DNA of 64,000 nt from Phoronis australis. Its lineage: Eukaryota > Phoronida > Phoronidae. The stretch lies in contig NMRA01000734.1 of the NCBI GenBank assembly GCA_002633005.1, forward strand, positions 69,984 through 133,983, read 5' to 3'. The position numbers and the translations under genes were made by a program. The notes below the pieces were generated by a model. It had not been told where the DNA came from and searched no databases. It worked only from the letters and a program-made list of their open reading frames with translations. Positions 32,188 through 43,716 of this stretch are shown in pieces. Position 1 is the stretch's first letter, and every line of letters starts with the position of its first letter.

Positions 32188-32945
32188 GTCCTGAATTCCG
32201 AATGCAGATTTGTTGAACGCGACCACTTAGAAGACGGTACGCCGTCAGATGTCACCGAGTCAACTGAATCTACAGCTTCAGAGAAAGTGTACCCCTTCCA
32301 CAAACAAATATGATTCTGATGATGGAAAGAGAGAAGTCCTGGAATGGAATGGCAGAAACAAATCAGGTGACGTCGAAGATGTTCAACAGGATGTAATCCA
32401 ACCTTTAGGTATAGCTGTGTTCACTAATGATGTTAATAGTAATGAAAAGGTCCTGAAATCTGGAAGAAAACTCGTTCAAAAGGACTACCAAGAAAACGTC
32501 ACGAAGTCAGATTTCACCGAGTCCACCGACTCTACATATTTGGAGGAAGTGTGCCCCATTTCCACAAAGAAAGATGAGATGGGGAAGACAAATGTCCTTG
32601 ACAAGACGGACGTGCCTCATGATGGAGAAAGAGACGTCCTGAAATTGAATGGTAATGGCAAACTAGGCAACGTTGACAATGTTTCACAGGAAGTCAACCG
32701 ACAGTCAGGTACCGCTAGGTTCGCTGACGATGCAAACAGTACAGGAAAGTCCTGAAATCTAAAGAATACCCCGTTCAAGATGACTATCTTGAAGACGTCA
32801 AATCCAATTCTAGGACTTAGCTGATTGATGAGTTCGATGACGATGCTGATCGTAAGAGAAAGTCCTGTCCACTTAGAAGACGTCACACTGTCTGATTTCA
32901 ATGATTCGACTGAGGCTACAGTTTCCGCTGCGATTGGGGAAACCT
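32188..32945 (+). pseudogene. Decayed coding-like tandem repeat, unit about 300 bp
   Basis: GTCCTGAA-type unit borders recur at 32188, 32450, 32749 and (after a deletion) 32862; GATGGAAAGAGAGAAGTCCT and GATGGAGAAAGAGACGTCCT are exactly 300 bp apart. One frame is open from 32249 to 32755 and encodes repeats such as KSDFTESTDST and KREVLEWNGRNKSGD / ERDVLKLNGNGKLGN. The first unit encodes DVTESTEST in a different frame, so a frameshift has occurred; later units have stops. Family unknown. It may be a dead exon of a repeat-containing protein or a non-coding satellite. Confidence 0.45.
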
Positions 32946-33053
32946 TTACATAGGACACATGACGCTCCACATCTAAGACTCTGTGCAGCAAATCCGGCAG
33001 CGTCGAAAGTGTTATTAGAAAAAGATAGTAAGACAAAAACAGAATTACAAAAT

Positions 33054-33189
33054 GAAAGACAAATTTAAGTAATAAGCAAAGAATAAGAAATTTTAATTTC
33101 TTATTCTTTGCTTATTACTTAAATTTCAGTCTTTCCATGTTAAAACATTCATCAGTCTTTCCATGTTAAAACATGGAAAGACTGATGAA
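33054..33189. repeat. Two adjacent hairpins
   Basis: First hairpin 33054-33134: about 38-bp arms around TTTTAA-type loop (AATTTAAGTAATAAGCAAAG on the left arm). Second hairpin 33148-33189: perfect 20-bp arms, TTCATCAGTCTTTCCATGTT and its mirror, 2-bp spacer. CAGTCTTTCCATGTTAAAAC is also repeated directly (33127 and 33153). Confidence 0.9.
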
Positions 33190-33308
33190 GCAAAATAAAA
33201 AATAAAATATGACAAATAAAAGATAAATAAACTAAGGCAAGATTATAAACTAAAAATAAAAAAAAAATAAAAAATAATAAAAAATCGTGCAGAAAGTTTG
33301 TGAGACAA

Positions 33309-33547
33309 TGAGAGACGTTCAAGTAGCAACTTGGCGACTGGTCACGTGGGACCAGATACCAGTGGCCTCTAGAGGACGAGGAGGCATTTTCCGGGTTATA
33401 TGTTTTGTTTAACACTTATTCGGTGCAATCGTATTCACTGTAAAAGGGTCTAGCTGTAAAGATAAAGTAATTTCGTGGTTCAGCTAGGTGGCGATATGAA
33501 TCACCAGTCCTACGTGAACCCCCCAATTGCTTCCTGTAGGTCTCCCA
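33309..33547. mobile_element. MITE with TGGGAGA termini, copy 2
   Basis: Left end TGAGAGACGTTCAAGTAGCA; right end, reverse-complemented, TGGGAGACCTACAGGAAGCA. Shares with copy 1 the interior phrases ATACCAGTGGCCTCTA (ATACCAGTAGCCTCTA) and CAGCTAGGTGGCG (CAGCTAGATGGCG). Intergenic, about 0.7 kb beyond the end of gene B. Confidence 0.8.
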
Positions 33548-33805
33548 TTCTTACAGTTTAACAAAAGGTGCCTCGGCACTCCTCAGCCAACAAACAACAA
33601 TGTACACCTTGTGAGAGGTGAACAGAGTTGTTTCAGTTTCTTGTGAAGTAACCTATGAGTTAAAATGACATTCACTTTCAATCTCATGAACAGTTTTAAA
33701 ACTGCTAGAATAGGCACCTGTAGGCACCGAGTATAAACGAGAAAACACTTAAACCGTTTTCCTTACATAATGCACAAGTTTTCAGCATAGTATCAACTAC
33801 AAGTT

Positions 33806-34060
33806 ATCTACAATACATTTTGAAACAATGGTTCCCACTTGTCTACATTGAACAAGTACGCCAACACACATCTACAATACATTTTGAAACAATGGTTTCC
33901 ACTTGTCTACATTGAACAAGTACGCCAACACACATCTACAATACCTTTTGAAACAATGGTTCCCACTTGTCTACATTGAACAAGTACGCCAACACACATC
34001 TACAATACATTTTGAAACAATGGTTCCCACTTGCCTACACTGTGCAAGTACGCCAACACA
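33806..34060. repeat. 64-bp tandem repeat, four copies
   Basis: ATCTACAATACATTTTGAAA starts copies at 33806, 33870, 33934 and 33998. Copies 1-3 are almost identical; copy 4 is diverged at its end. It lies 170-430 bp past the stop codon of gene B, probably in its 3' UTR. Confidence 0.95.
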
Positions 34061-34232
34061 CCATCAAACCCAAAAGGATTAACAACGAAAGTTGTTATAT
34101 GCATTTCCCATCCACTCGTATTTCAGTACTGGAGTTGAAGCCAATAATTTCCACATCACGTAAAATCGCAAAAATACAGAGGGAATCGAGTCAATCAAGT
34201 TTCCCAAACTACGTAAGATATCACAAAACGTC

Positions 34233-37200
34233 TTAAGGCTGATCCATGAAATTGCTTCCTTCTTCAATTACTAAGCTTTCTTGCATGAATTCAACACTTC
34301 GTGAAGACGAGTCCTCGTCTGCGACCAATCGAGGTATCTTTGGCGGCAAACCTTGCATTCCTGCAAAAAACATGTATAATAATAGTAACACATACAGCCA
34401 AACCAGAGTGTAGTATCCTTGCAAAGTAACGATGTGTAAAGGCCAGGGTGAATAATTGTAAACAGTTTCGGTGCATTTAAGTGTTCGGCAGTCGAGAGGC
34501 AGCCGTGACACGATGTACACGTATATGGAAACTGTCTGGACATAAAAGGAACGTTTGATGTCATTTGTTTTTGGCCAAAATATGAGTACTACGAGTACGA
34601 ACTTTATAATCTGATTTAGGTAATCTTTGTGCCGATGGCGGAGACTCGAGACATTCACCGGACAAAGTTGTGACCGCAGGATGGTGTTCGTCGAAGTCGT
34701 ACGCTGAAAGCCTGTTTGTGCGAGGGAACTGACTACAAGTTGACCGTGTTAATGAGAAGCTGGACTCTAACTCAACGTTATTAACTTGGGTGCCCTTGGA
34801 GAGTGCTCGACCTTCAGTTGTTATTCAGTTTATTTGCACAGATTGGTCCCAGTTCCATGTCGATGGCATAATATTTTCCGTTTTAAGTCCCCCTGCTTCT
34901 AAAAATACACCAGGGCTGATATTAGAGCTCCTAGAAAGAGAAAGGTTTCGCTGCTTTCGTAATGTGCACCGTGGGGCTTACCAACAAAAAGCGCCTCTGG
35001 ATGAGAACAGAACGTGAGTGTTTAAATAGCAAAAAAGTAGTCTACTTTGCAGATTGATTGTGCAGGAATGCATCAGGCCCACTTACATAAAAGTTCTACA
35101 GAGAGACTGTTGAATTCCGGTTGATCATTGGGACGCCTATGATGTCAGCCAACACGGTTGACACCGAGCACCTAAATATTCTTGATATTTCACCCAATCA
35201 CGGCAGTTATCTCTTTTACACATAACTTAATTGGTAACAAATATTTCACAAATTTTGAGTATAACATAATTCTAGGGAACAACTTCTCTATGTATTATAA
35301 AGACACCAACGCACGACAACAGCAAGGTTGACCGGGACGGCACTAAAAGTTAACTGTTATGTACTCACCTTGCGCAGATCATCTAACTCGTACTGAAATG
35401 ACTTCAAAGTTTGGGAAGAACAGATGATTCATAAATGCTAGAGACCTTGCTGGAGAAGTTGATATGGCCCGCATTTCATCATTTTAAATAAAGTTATAAC
35501 CAAGTTCAGAAATCACTCTTAGAGACTTGGGTCCCGTTCCAAGAAAACTGGCTTAGCTAAGACAAATATTAAATTCAAGCAAATTTTAAGATAAAACTTA
35601 AATTTGTCTGAAGTCCTATACAAAAATACTTTTTGACTAAAAATGTGTATTAAATTTGACGCAACTTACCGGATGTAGAAGTTCGGAGGTTGAGACTTAA
35701 TTAAGTTATAATAAACTAAATTTAGTTTCTTGGAAAGGACCTCAGACTTGTAACAGTGCGTGACCTTGCTTAAACGACAGAAGGTAGGTTTATAGCATTC
35801 TATGAACCCACAATGCATCTGTTATTGCCGTCTATCGTGGTTTCTATATTTTAGCATAAGGTACAGCAGATGTTATCGCATCGCTCACATTCTGTATGGA
35901 AAGAAACTAAGCTGTACAACTTTCCGAATGAAATGGTGAACGCATGTCCTACTACTAGGCGACAATCATTAACTTATAAATAAATAAATACAAATATTAG
36001 AAAAGATAATACGAACCCGTGTCTTCGCCCATAGGTGCGTCGCAGTCAGGCGAAGATGATGATGATCTCGAATGCTCAGAGTCTGTTCCAGCAATAGGGG
36101 ATCCATTTTCCATGTTCTGAAAAGGAAACAAATGCGAGCCATGCTCAACACGTCCGATGCAATTTATGAATATAGTTCGTCACTTACAACCATGAGTCAC
36201 CGCCAGAAAAAACAAATCTTTGATTCACAAATCCTACTATAGACTCAAAAAACACGGCTTACCCAACCCGAAACACAGCTCAAGGGCTCACATTAACGCC
36301 CCACGGACTCTTGTTGTATTCTTCAACTTTTATTCTCAGTCTTATAATTGCTTACCGTGGTAGAATTCTATTTCAATCACCAACAAGAACACGAAAACCA
36401 TCAGCGACTCAAGAAAATGCCTTGCACTTTATTCGGGTTGGCCAACCCAGAAATGGAGCATGTATGCATTGAACTGTGACTTGAGTTACCAAACGAAAAC
36501 TAATCCTATCATGATAAGGAACACTATGGGAACGACTTTATAACAGCAAAGGGGCCGATTCGATTTTCGCTTTTTAGCCAGCTAAACAAGGCGATTTAGG
36601 GCTTTAAGAGGTAAAACACACAAATGATTCCGAATTACAGCAAAGTATAGTGTTCGAAATAAAAAAGTGCAAATTCAAACTTCGTTGTCCACAGACGGCA
36701 GAGTGAAAGTGTACACCTTGTCTAGACGTTGTGTTTGCGGTTAGAGAGCAGTGGATGTGAGTCCGTGAGCATTGCTTTTTTGGAGCGTAAGCCTTGTTTC
36801 GTGTGCTCGTACACAAGCTTGTAACTAACAGTGCAGCAGACCAAGAAAAATAGTGGGGATGGGACGTTTACATGAAGAAAAAGTTTCTTGGTGTACGCAT
36901 TGTAACTTGGTGTTGATACAATGCCTATGTTATAATGATTAATTACATAATAATAACCGTATAATTAATATAGTCGCTAGTACACATGCATTGATGAGAA
37001 GCAGGAGAAGGTGCTTGACAAGTGCGTTGCATTGTGGGTAAATGCATTAGAACGAAAGTAGTGCTGTGCTGCTACAGGACGAGTCATTTTATTGCATCTG
37101 GAGTAAAGGCCAATATTTAAGATGCAAAATCAATAAAATTCCTCCGCCGTGTTGGGGCAACACAAAGCGAACAATTATAAACAAAGGGCGGTGAATCTGC

Positions 37201-37574
37201 CGTTGACTTAATCCAGCAATCTGAAATTATCAGGCAATCGCCGGCCTATATCAAAGCAACGACAAGCACTACCTGCGTTATTAAAAAGGACAGAACTTTT
37301 AAGCAAAAGAAAAGAAATCAGTTCAGCAGGTCAAAACAATTAAAGGAGGACATGGCTACTAAACCTACAATAAGCATGTCTCTAGTCTTCACGAACTTGT
37401 CCAGTTTTTCACGTTGTATCAACATCCCGGGATAATCAAACAACATCTTCCAGTTGTAGTCGTGCGTTGGGTCCCCCCTGCCAATATCTTCGGCCAAAAA
37501 TTTCTGTCTTCTGCACAGATCCAGTGCACTGTCGTATATACTCTCCATTCTATCGGCATACTCAGTAAATTCAT
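34233..37574 (-). CDS. Gene B exons 7-9: helical module and Ser/acidic tail
   Basis: Exon 7 is 37369-37574 (206 nt, donor ATT/GTAGGT), with KFLAEDIGRGDPTHDYNWK. Exon 8 is 36017-36116 (100 nt), reading NMENGSPIAGTDSEHSRSSS and on to GEDT; its donor GTTCGT is weak. Exon 9 is 34233-34360, acceptor TTTTTTGCAG, reading GMQGLPPKIPRLVADEDSSS and ending NFMDQP then TAA at 34235-34233. The frame closes exactly at 2967 nt. A short extra exon like gene A exon 9 could be hidden in the 1.7-kb last intron, which also holds a MITE at 35528-35745. Confidence 0.78.
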
Positions 37575-40500
37575 CTGTAATGGAACATTCACAGATTACT
37601 AGGAAACATTCGCATCTAGTCCCATTTTTATTCACTTGCTGCATCGTAGTGGTGACATTGAACATCGAAAGTAGAGTCACTCCTTAACTCCATCCAAAAC
37701 AATTTCCATTTCAATTATCACGTCTATTATATCATCTTAATTTTAGCAATTATAATCATTAAGTAATACCTGTGAATCTTTTTTGTTCGGCCATTTTCTT
37801 CAGAACGAAGCCCAGAAGGATGGTGGCTCTCACTTGCTCAATAGGATCATCCTTCTTAAACTCAACAGCCACCTCGTGAGCACACTCAGCTAGCTTTAAG
37901 GCTTTCTCATTCTGAATCTCTCCTTCTAAGCACAGTTTGCTGTAATTACACAGCAGTTTTAAAGACAGACTGCTCTTATCCAAATTATACTTCTTCATAA
38001 CTTTGATGGCCTCGTCATACCACTTTCCGGCTTCTGAATATTTATCTGCCTTGTCACCAGTGGCACTGTGACCTTGTAAATGACAACACGCGCCACAGTT
38101 CATGTATACAGTGATAAGAAAGGGGTGGGATTTGCTGCCAAGCACCTTTTTAGCCATTTCAAAAGACTCAGCGTACAACTGACATGCAATGTCGAACTTT
38201 CCCTGGAAATCAGCTATGAGCGCTTGTTGGTTAATAATTCTGACCAAGTGAAGAACCTGAGCATGGCTGGTGAAGAATGACCTTGCCTCACCAATCACCG
38301 CAGAGGCCTGTTGATAATCTTTTTTCAGATATAAAACTTGGGCCCGAACAAAGCAATAGTGAGCATACAGCAACACACAGCCATCCGTGCCTCCTGTACC
38401 TTTGAAAGATTTTCTTTTCCTGAGTTGTCCTTTAATTGGTGATTCCACTTCATTCAGTATTGCTTCTGCATCTTTCCAACCTCCTGTCGTGTCCAGATAG
38501 TCAAAATGTTGTTGAGCGATGAACAAGCGAGCTAACATGGCAAATAGTTGATTTCCACTGGATTCCGCAATTACGAAATACTTTTGAAAAAGCTCTAACC
38601 GTTCCTTGTCTTGTCGAAGGATTATAGGAGTTCCCATGACATTGAACATGTGCAACGCTTTAAGAAATTCGGATTTTCTGGAAATATCTGGGAGATGAAT
38701 ACCATCTAAATTTCTGAGAGAAGACACGATACTCTGATAGTAGCGGATAACTTCTTTTAGAACTCGTGAATTTTTTCCAGTTTCCGATTTATGACAAGCA
38801 TTTTCCAAAAAAGCATGGAAATAAGAGCAGAGTTTAGCTCTTGCATCACGAATCATTTCTGTCTGTCGTTCTGACATCGACCAAGAACCCAGAAAGTCAC
38901 GGATTAGCGACGGGACATAGTAGACGTCTTTGGAGTCACTCCTTGACGCACTGTTTAATCTATGTGGATTATCAATTCCTAAACAACGCCTTGAGAGTAA
39001 AACCTGCAGAAACATAGAACAGTCTTCACCTAAAATCGAAGTTGCAGCTGAGACGTCAAAAACTGATTGAAATAAGGAGAGTTTGAGAATGGCGTCTTGA
39101 TAATCTGCTCCAAGAGCTAAGTAGGTGTCTTTCAAAATCTCGTCAACTTCAGCAAACTGTGACCTTAGGGACCGCTCACGCAGTACCCGTATCAACTCCT
39201 TAGGCTTACTTCTCGATTCTTTGAGTCGTGATTGAACTAAAAATATCAGCAGTGGCCTCTGCTTGCATATACCACTTAATTCTTTAAAATCTTCGTTCAT
39301 GACAAGAAAAGAGCTCTGAAACCAAAAGAAAATGTATTTATAAATATGGACGCAAGTGACGATAATACACAACAACATGAAGAGAAAAAAATAGAAACAA
39401 GAACGGGAAGACGTGGATAGTGTACAACTGCTGGTTGGTCATTGTGTTTAGTCAATAGAAGAGTATGCAGAAACAAGTTGCCGACGCTTCATTTTGTTAG
39501 CCTTTTTACGTCACTTCGTTGCATGCAAAGGTAATTAGGGCCAAGGAACGGCAATGAACTTTTGAAAAAATGTCAGTCTACGATAACCATGCATTTTTAG
39601 TAAAAGTAACACCAGCCACATTTGCTTACCGGTTTAAAATAAAATTTGATAAGGAACAAAAATACTGTTTCTCAGTAAAATGACACACCTTATCAATTAA
39701 TGCATGGAAAAAGTTGGTAACAATTACTGCATAATACCTCTATATCTGTATCAGAAGTAAGTCTCTGAAACATCTTCACACAATGATCGATGGGCAAGAT
39801 GTCCAACTCAAGTTCTTGAAGAGTTCCTGAGAAATGTGAACGAATTCCGTCTATCGCTTTTGGAGGAGTCTCCGCACCACCGTACTGGACCGTGTTGGTT
39901 GACGTAAACAAAAACTTTACCTGGGGGAAGGCAAATACATCACACTTGACGTGGGTTTACTCATAAAAGTCATACCCACTACATCGACTGAAGATTGCAG
40001 CTTTTCGGGAATACCCGAATCACTTCAAAGTTGTCCACATACAATTTGAATGTTATATTTAGTATCGAAAACATTACCAATTAAGAATTATGGAAAAAAA
40101 TCATTAATTCTAACACCAAAATCATTTCCCAAAACATCTTTGACGAAGTTCTCGATTATCCAATAAACGGGAAGACTTTTTGGGCCATTCATTGCAAATC
40201 GCGTCTAAAGACTATTGCGAGGCTTTAACATAGAACATGTCTTCCTCCAAATTAAGCTTCAGTGTCCAAACAGATAACATGGTTCTAAATAATGTTAATT
40301 TTTGTGTAGTTTTTGTAGCCTCACATATGGTAATAATGCATGAAAGTTACCTTGTCATTTGACACTCTAGCCAAAACGTCTCTCAAGTGCTTAAAAAATC
40401 CTTCCATACGATCGGAATGACAAAGTTGGTCTACGTTATCCAGAAAAAATATGGTCTCTAAAAATAAAATAAGACAAATCTTTGAGTACGATAAAACATA

Positions 40501-42531
40501 TTCGAACAACAATTTCAAATTTACTGTACATACTGAAAGATAATTAAAGAACTTATCGAGAGCACTACATACCGTATATGCAAGTGTTCAGGCCCACAAA
40601 CCTGTTTGTGAATCTGTGCCTATTTTCAAATTGAAACATCTATCTGTGAGCAAACATTTGAACAAAACCAAAACAGCAAAATATTCAAGATGAAGTCTCA
40701 AAAATGCTGTTACAGTTTTCTAAATTTTTGTTTTATGCAACTTTGAATTTGGGGCAGATTCTTTTAAATAGTTAGAAAATTAAAACCAGTACAAAACCCA
40801 ATTGCTAGTGTGCAAAGAATCGTTCTACTTTGGTGCAGAAAAGTGTACCGTACCGCTTTCGATCAACTTCAGCTGATGAATCACTGCAGCTTTGAGGTCA
40901 TTTGTTGACAACATTTCACAGGGCAGAACGTCCATCACACTCAGAATTTCGTTGAACATAGTATCAACGGATGTGGCTCCTCTGCTCAAGAAACAATACA
41001 CTATATAAATATGTATTATGGCAACAAATTTTCTATAAGACAGGTTTTGTTAAGCACATTTCCATTTGCACTTTAAAATAGCCGCAGTGGACAGTCTCCC
41101 CACTATTGGCGGCAACCAGATCTTTAGCACAAGTTGTACCGTGCAATGTAGCCATTCTGTGGGTGATCTATCTCCTTTGTGTCTCTTTCATCACGTGATC
41201 ACCGTGTAAAGGATCGTCCATGATGCTCTTTCGAGGGAGACGATTTACCGGACCATTTCACTGCACCGACACCTGGTGCTAGGTCCGATTGCCGCCAAGT
41301 GGAGACAAGACTGCGGCCTGGACAGTTTTGCAAGCAAAGTTTTCAAAAAAAAATTAGAATGTGCTACTTTCACAATTTTTATGAAGCATATCTGAATAGC
41401 CTTTACGAATACTCAGAATAACAAAATACAAATCTGCAGTTGCATTTCAGCATTCAAAAATCCACAGCTTTTATCTTTTTTAAAAGGAATCGCACAAGGA
41501 CTTTTAAAAAAGTCCTTTTGCGATTCCTTGACCCCAGGTCGTACGTAAATTAACAGCAGGCTCCAGAGCAAAATGTCACAAGTCTAGATACTGATATAAC
41601 TTTCTGTAAGCACATAAATTAAAATGAAACATATCCCACACAATTATTGTTGCCATGTCAAATGCTTGTAGAGAACGAATGAAATCCAATTAACACTTAC
41701 CGCAAACATATTTTATACACACCAAAATGGCACTTCCAACTCATCCGATAACAAACCTTGTGGGCCAACGCAGTCTTGCCCACGCCTCTCATACCTGTGA
41801 CACTGACAGCTGAAATTATGAAAAAAAAAACATATGAGGAGTAGGTGTTTACAACTTACGTTTGTGGATATTTTTAGCAGTTAGGGTCATCCAGAAATGA
41901 TTCGAGAACTGTTCAGCAAGGAAAAGTGAACTTCCAATGGTGCTCGATGACTGAGAACAAAGAGTAGTGTTTGCTTTCATGGCTTTCTTGAGTGTTCAGA
42001 ATAGTACCTCGAGTTTCAATATTGCTGACATGGTCATTACATCATTTTCACAATATCCAATTAATCATTACCTCTAACTTTTGCTGTCTGGAGCAATTCC
42101 ATAACACTGACAACCTCTTTTTCTCTTCCAATGAAGAAATCCTGATCTTTCAAGCCTGTCCTGTCTTCATGTTTCTGGCGATCTTTCACATAATTACAAA
42201 GAATCTCGTCTATTGGTTTGCCCTGATGTTTTCCATGACTCATATAAAGACCCATTTTGCTGAATGCATTGATAGAGAGATCAACTGCCTTGGTCTCACC
42301 CATTTTATCAATGAGGGTATCGAATACTTTAATAAATGCAGTGTCACCATCATCGCCACCAAGCTCCACTTGCAGACGGTGGTGGTCTGCCGCTCCAAGC
42401 TGTTTTTCAACAAGTCCTAGGAACCTCACGCGTTGATCGGAGTGCAGCTCTCCCTGAATGTCATCAATAATGTCCCTCAGGGGGTCAACCTGAGTAGGAT
42501 GGGTGCCCACTGGACTTGAGAATGACGCCAT
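34233..42531 (-). CDS. Gene B: paralogous death-fold-like / NB-ARC / TPR STAND ATPase, 9 exons, 988 aa
   Basis: Exons: 42072-42531, 41701-41809, 40854-40981, 40351-40457, 39738-39920, 37770-39315, 37369-37574, 36017-36116, 34233-34360. They sum to 2967 nt with consistent phases and a terminal TAA. Layout is as in gene A: helical N-terminus about 17-93, FIGREKE 133-139, Walker A GMRGVGKT 159-166, Walker B IFFLDNVDQL 235-244, KFLFTSTN 270-277, winged helix around 384-420 with LKLSLFQSVFD, MHD-like YVPSLIRDFL 462-471, TPR helices up to about 840, Ser/acidic tail 914-988. Exons 2, 3, 4, 5 and 7 have lengths identical to gene A (109, 128, 107, 183, 206 nt), so the two arose by tandem duplication. 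Differences worth noting are N240 and Q243 in Walker B and Y462 where gene A has His. Role in immune or death signalling is inferred. Confidence 0.87.
35528..35745. mobile_element. Foldback MITE (GGGNCCCGTTCCAAG ends), copy A
   Basis: Left end GGGTCCCGTTCCAAGAAAAC then TGGCTTAGCTAAGACAAAT; right end TTTAGTTTCTTGGAAAGGAC. AGACTT stands on both sides, a possible target duplication. In the last intron of gene B. A related copy is at 60616-60870. Confidence 0.75.
37770..39315 (-). CDS. Gene B exon 6: winged helix and TPR region
   Basis: 1546 nt, residues 330-844, acceptor GTTTCAG, donor ACAG/GTATTA. Starts SSFLVMNEDFKELSGICKQR; the expected GLPL motif is weak (CKQRPLLIF). Winged-helix strand ILKLSLFQSVFD about 405-416, then YVPSLIRDFL 462-471. 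From about 560 helical TPR-like repeats, including YAHYCFVRAQVLYLKKDYQQ, and ending near EQVRATILLGFVLKKMAEQK. The reading frame extends upstream past the acceptor, so a naive ORF start at 39378 is not the true exon border. Confidence 0.9.
40351..40457 (-). CDS. Gene B exon 4: Walker B with substituted acidic positions
   Basis: 107 nt, acceptor TTTTTAG, donor AAG/GTAACT. It reads ETIFFLDNVDQLCHSDRMEG. The first Walker B Asp (D239) is kept, but the next acidic residue is N240, and Q243 replaces a second acidic residue; gene A has D240-D241 and D243-D244. In NB-ARC proteins the second Asp of LDD usually acts in hydrolysis, so B may hydrolyse ATP more slowly (inference). Confidence 0.92.
41484..41529. 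repeat. 46-bp hairpin
   Basis: AAGGAATCGCACAAGGACTT and its mirror form 22-bp arms with one mismatch and a 2-bp loop, in gene B intron 2. Confidence 0.9.
41701..41809 (-). CDS. Gene B exon 2: Walker A (P-loop)
   Basis: 109 nt between acceptor ATTTCAG and donor GTAAGT. It reads AVSVTGMRGVGKTALAHKV and continues to CLR at the phase-2 boundary. K165 and T166 are the P-loop catalytic contacts. Length and phases equal gene A exon 2. Confidence 0.93.
42072..42531 (-). CDS. Gene B exon 1: start codon and death-fold-like N-terminal domain
   Basis: 460 nt, residues 1-153. Start ATG at 42531-42529 gives MASFSSPVGTHPTQVDPLRD, closely matching gene A. Helical block 17-93 includes KVFDTLIDKMGETKA. FIGREKE at 133-139 is a clean FVGRE-type NB-ARC entry motif. 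Donor AGAG/GTAATG leaves phase 1, as in gene A. Confidence 0.87.
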
Positions 42532-43377
42532 TTATAAACGATGTAGAAATTCAGCTGCTGATAGCTGCAGCTTCACTTAAATAGCTGTTTCCCGGTACGC
42601 ACGTTGCCCGTAGCTGTGTCACTCCCCTACCTGGAAGCAATATATTTGTTGCATTCGGACTCTTATTTTGGCTGTTAATCAATCCTTCGCAGGGTTGTGT
42701 ACCAGTATTTGGAAATCGGTAGGATACCTACTCAGACAGTGCCAATTCGATAGCAATTTCGACACTCATACTGTTATTGATTACAAAGCTAGCAAAATGA
42801 ACCCCGAATATATTTGGGTTTTTTAACCACACGGGAAGCTCGACCATGCATTATGACGCGGTGTGGTGTTGGGGGAATTAGAAAAGTCACCGTTTTAGAG
42901 AGTAGGCAAGATGAAAACCTACCATTTTAAAGAGTAAGCATGATTAAAAGAGGTCGATTTGTTTGAGCCCGTGTACAGCGCGTCTAGAGAGTGAAATCTG
43001 TTGTAAAATGGAGACTTGGTTTGTCTTGTGAGTACTACATGTAGTAAAAACAACAACGATTTGAACCGGCTTGATCTGTTTCGGCATTTATTGAAACACC
43101 ATCATCAGAAGAAAAAAAATACAGTGGCCACCTTGCTAGGCCCAACGACAAGTACTGGACGACACAGACACAGTCAGTTACAGGGAGTAACTATACTAAC
43201 AATGACAACCTGTAGTACCAGTCCAAAAGGCGAACCCTTATGAAAAAAAACGCACTTTTTGTAGGAATCTAGGCATGAAAAAGTCACACAGGCATGCGTT
43301 CCGTACAGGCGAGATTTCGCCGTGTATTAACGGTGAAGCACATGATCACATTAAATTTCCTCAGAGAGGTTGTTTGC

Positions 43378-43716
43378 CCAGTTGCGTGAAGCGGTCCCAA
43401 ATAGGGACTCACCTAAGCACCTTAAATATTTTGTGTATTTGTTTCGTTCTTAACTCACAACGGAAATAAATAGGGACTTAGTCCATACATTAGGGGTCGC
43501 TGAATGAAAAAATCCTTACTTATTTTCACTGATATTAAGAATTCAACGCCAACGTAAAGTTCACTTTCAATTTGTGCCAAAGGAAAACACTGACTCAAAG
43601 AATAAAACTAAAACAGCGTAAAAAAGGATAATCACTGTTTTCAGAAGTTCACAAACACGCAGTAGATTTAGGGAATTTGGTTAAGTCCCTGTTTGTGACT
43701 GTTTCACGCAATCGGC
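43378..43716. mobile_element. MITE family with GTTGCATGAAACAGTCCC ends, copy 1
   Basis: Left end CCAGTTGCGTGAAGCGGTCC then CAAATAGGGACTCACCTAAG; right end, reverse-complemented, CGATTGCGTGAAACAGTCAC then AAACAGGGACTTAACC. Interior shared with the copies at 56041-56463 and 62435-62852. Lies about 0.85 kb upstream of the gene B start. Confidence 0.8.

Noticed and set aside
41992-42420. 142-residue plus-strand ORF
   Set aside because: Antisense to gene B exon 1.
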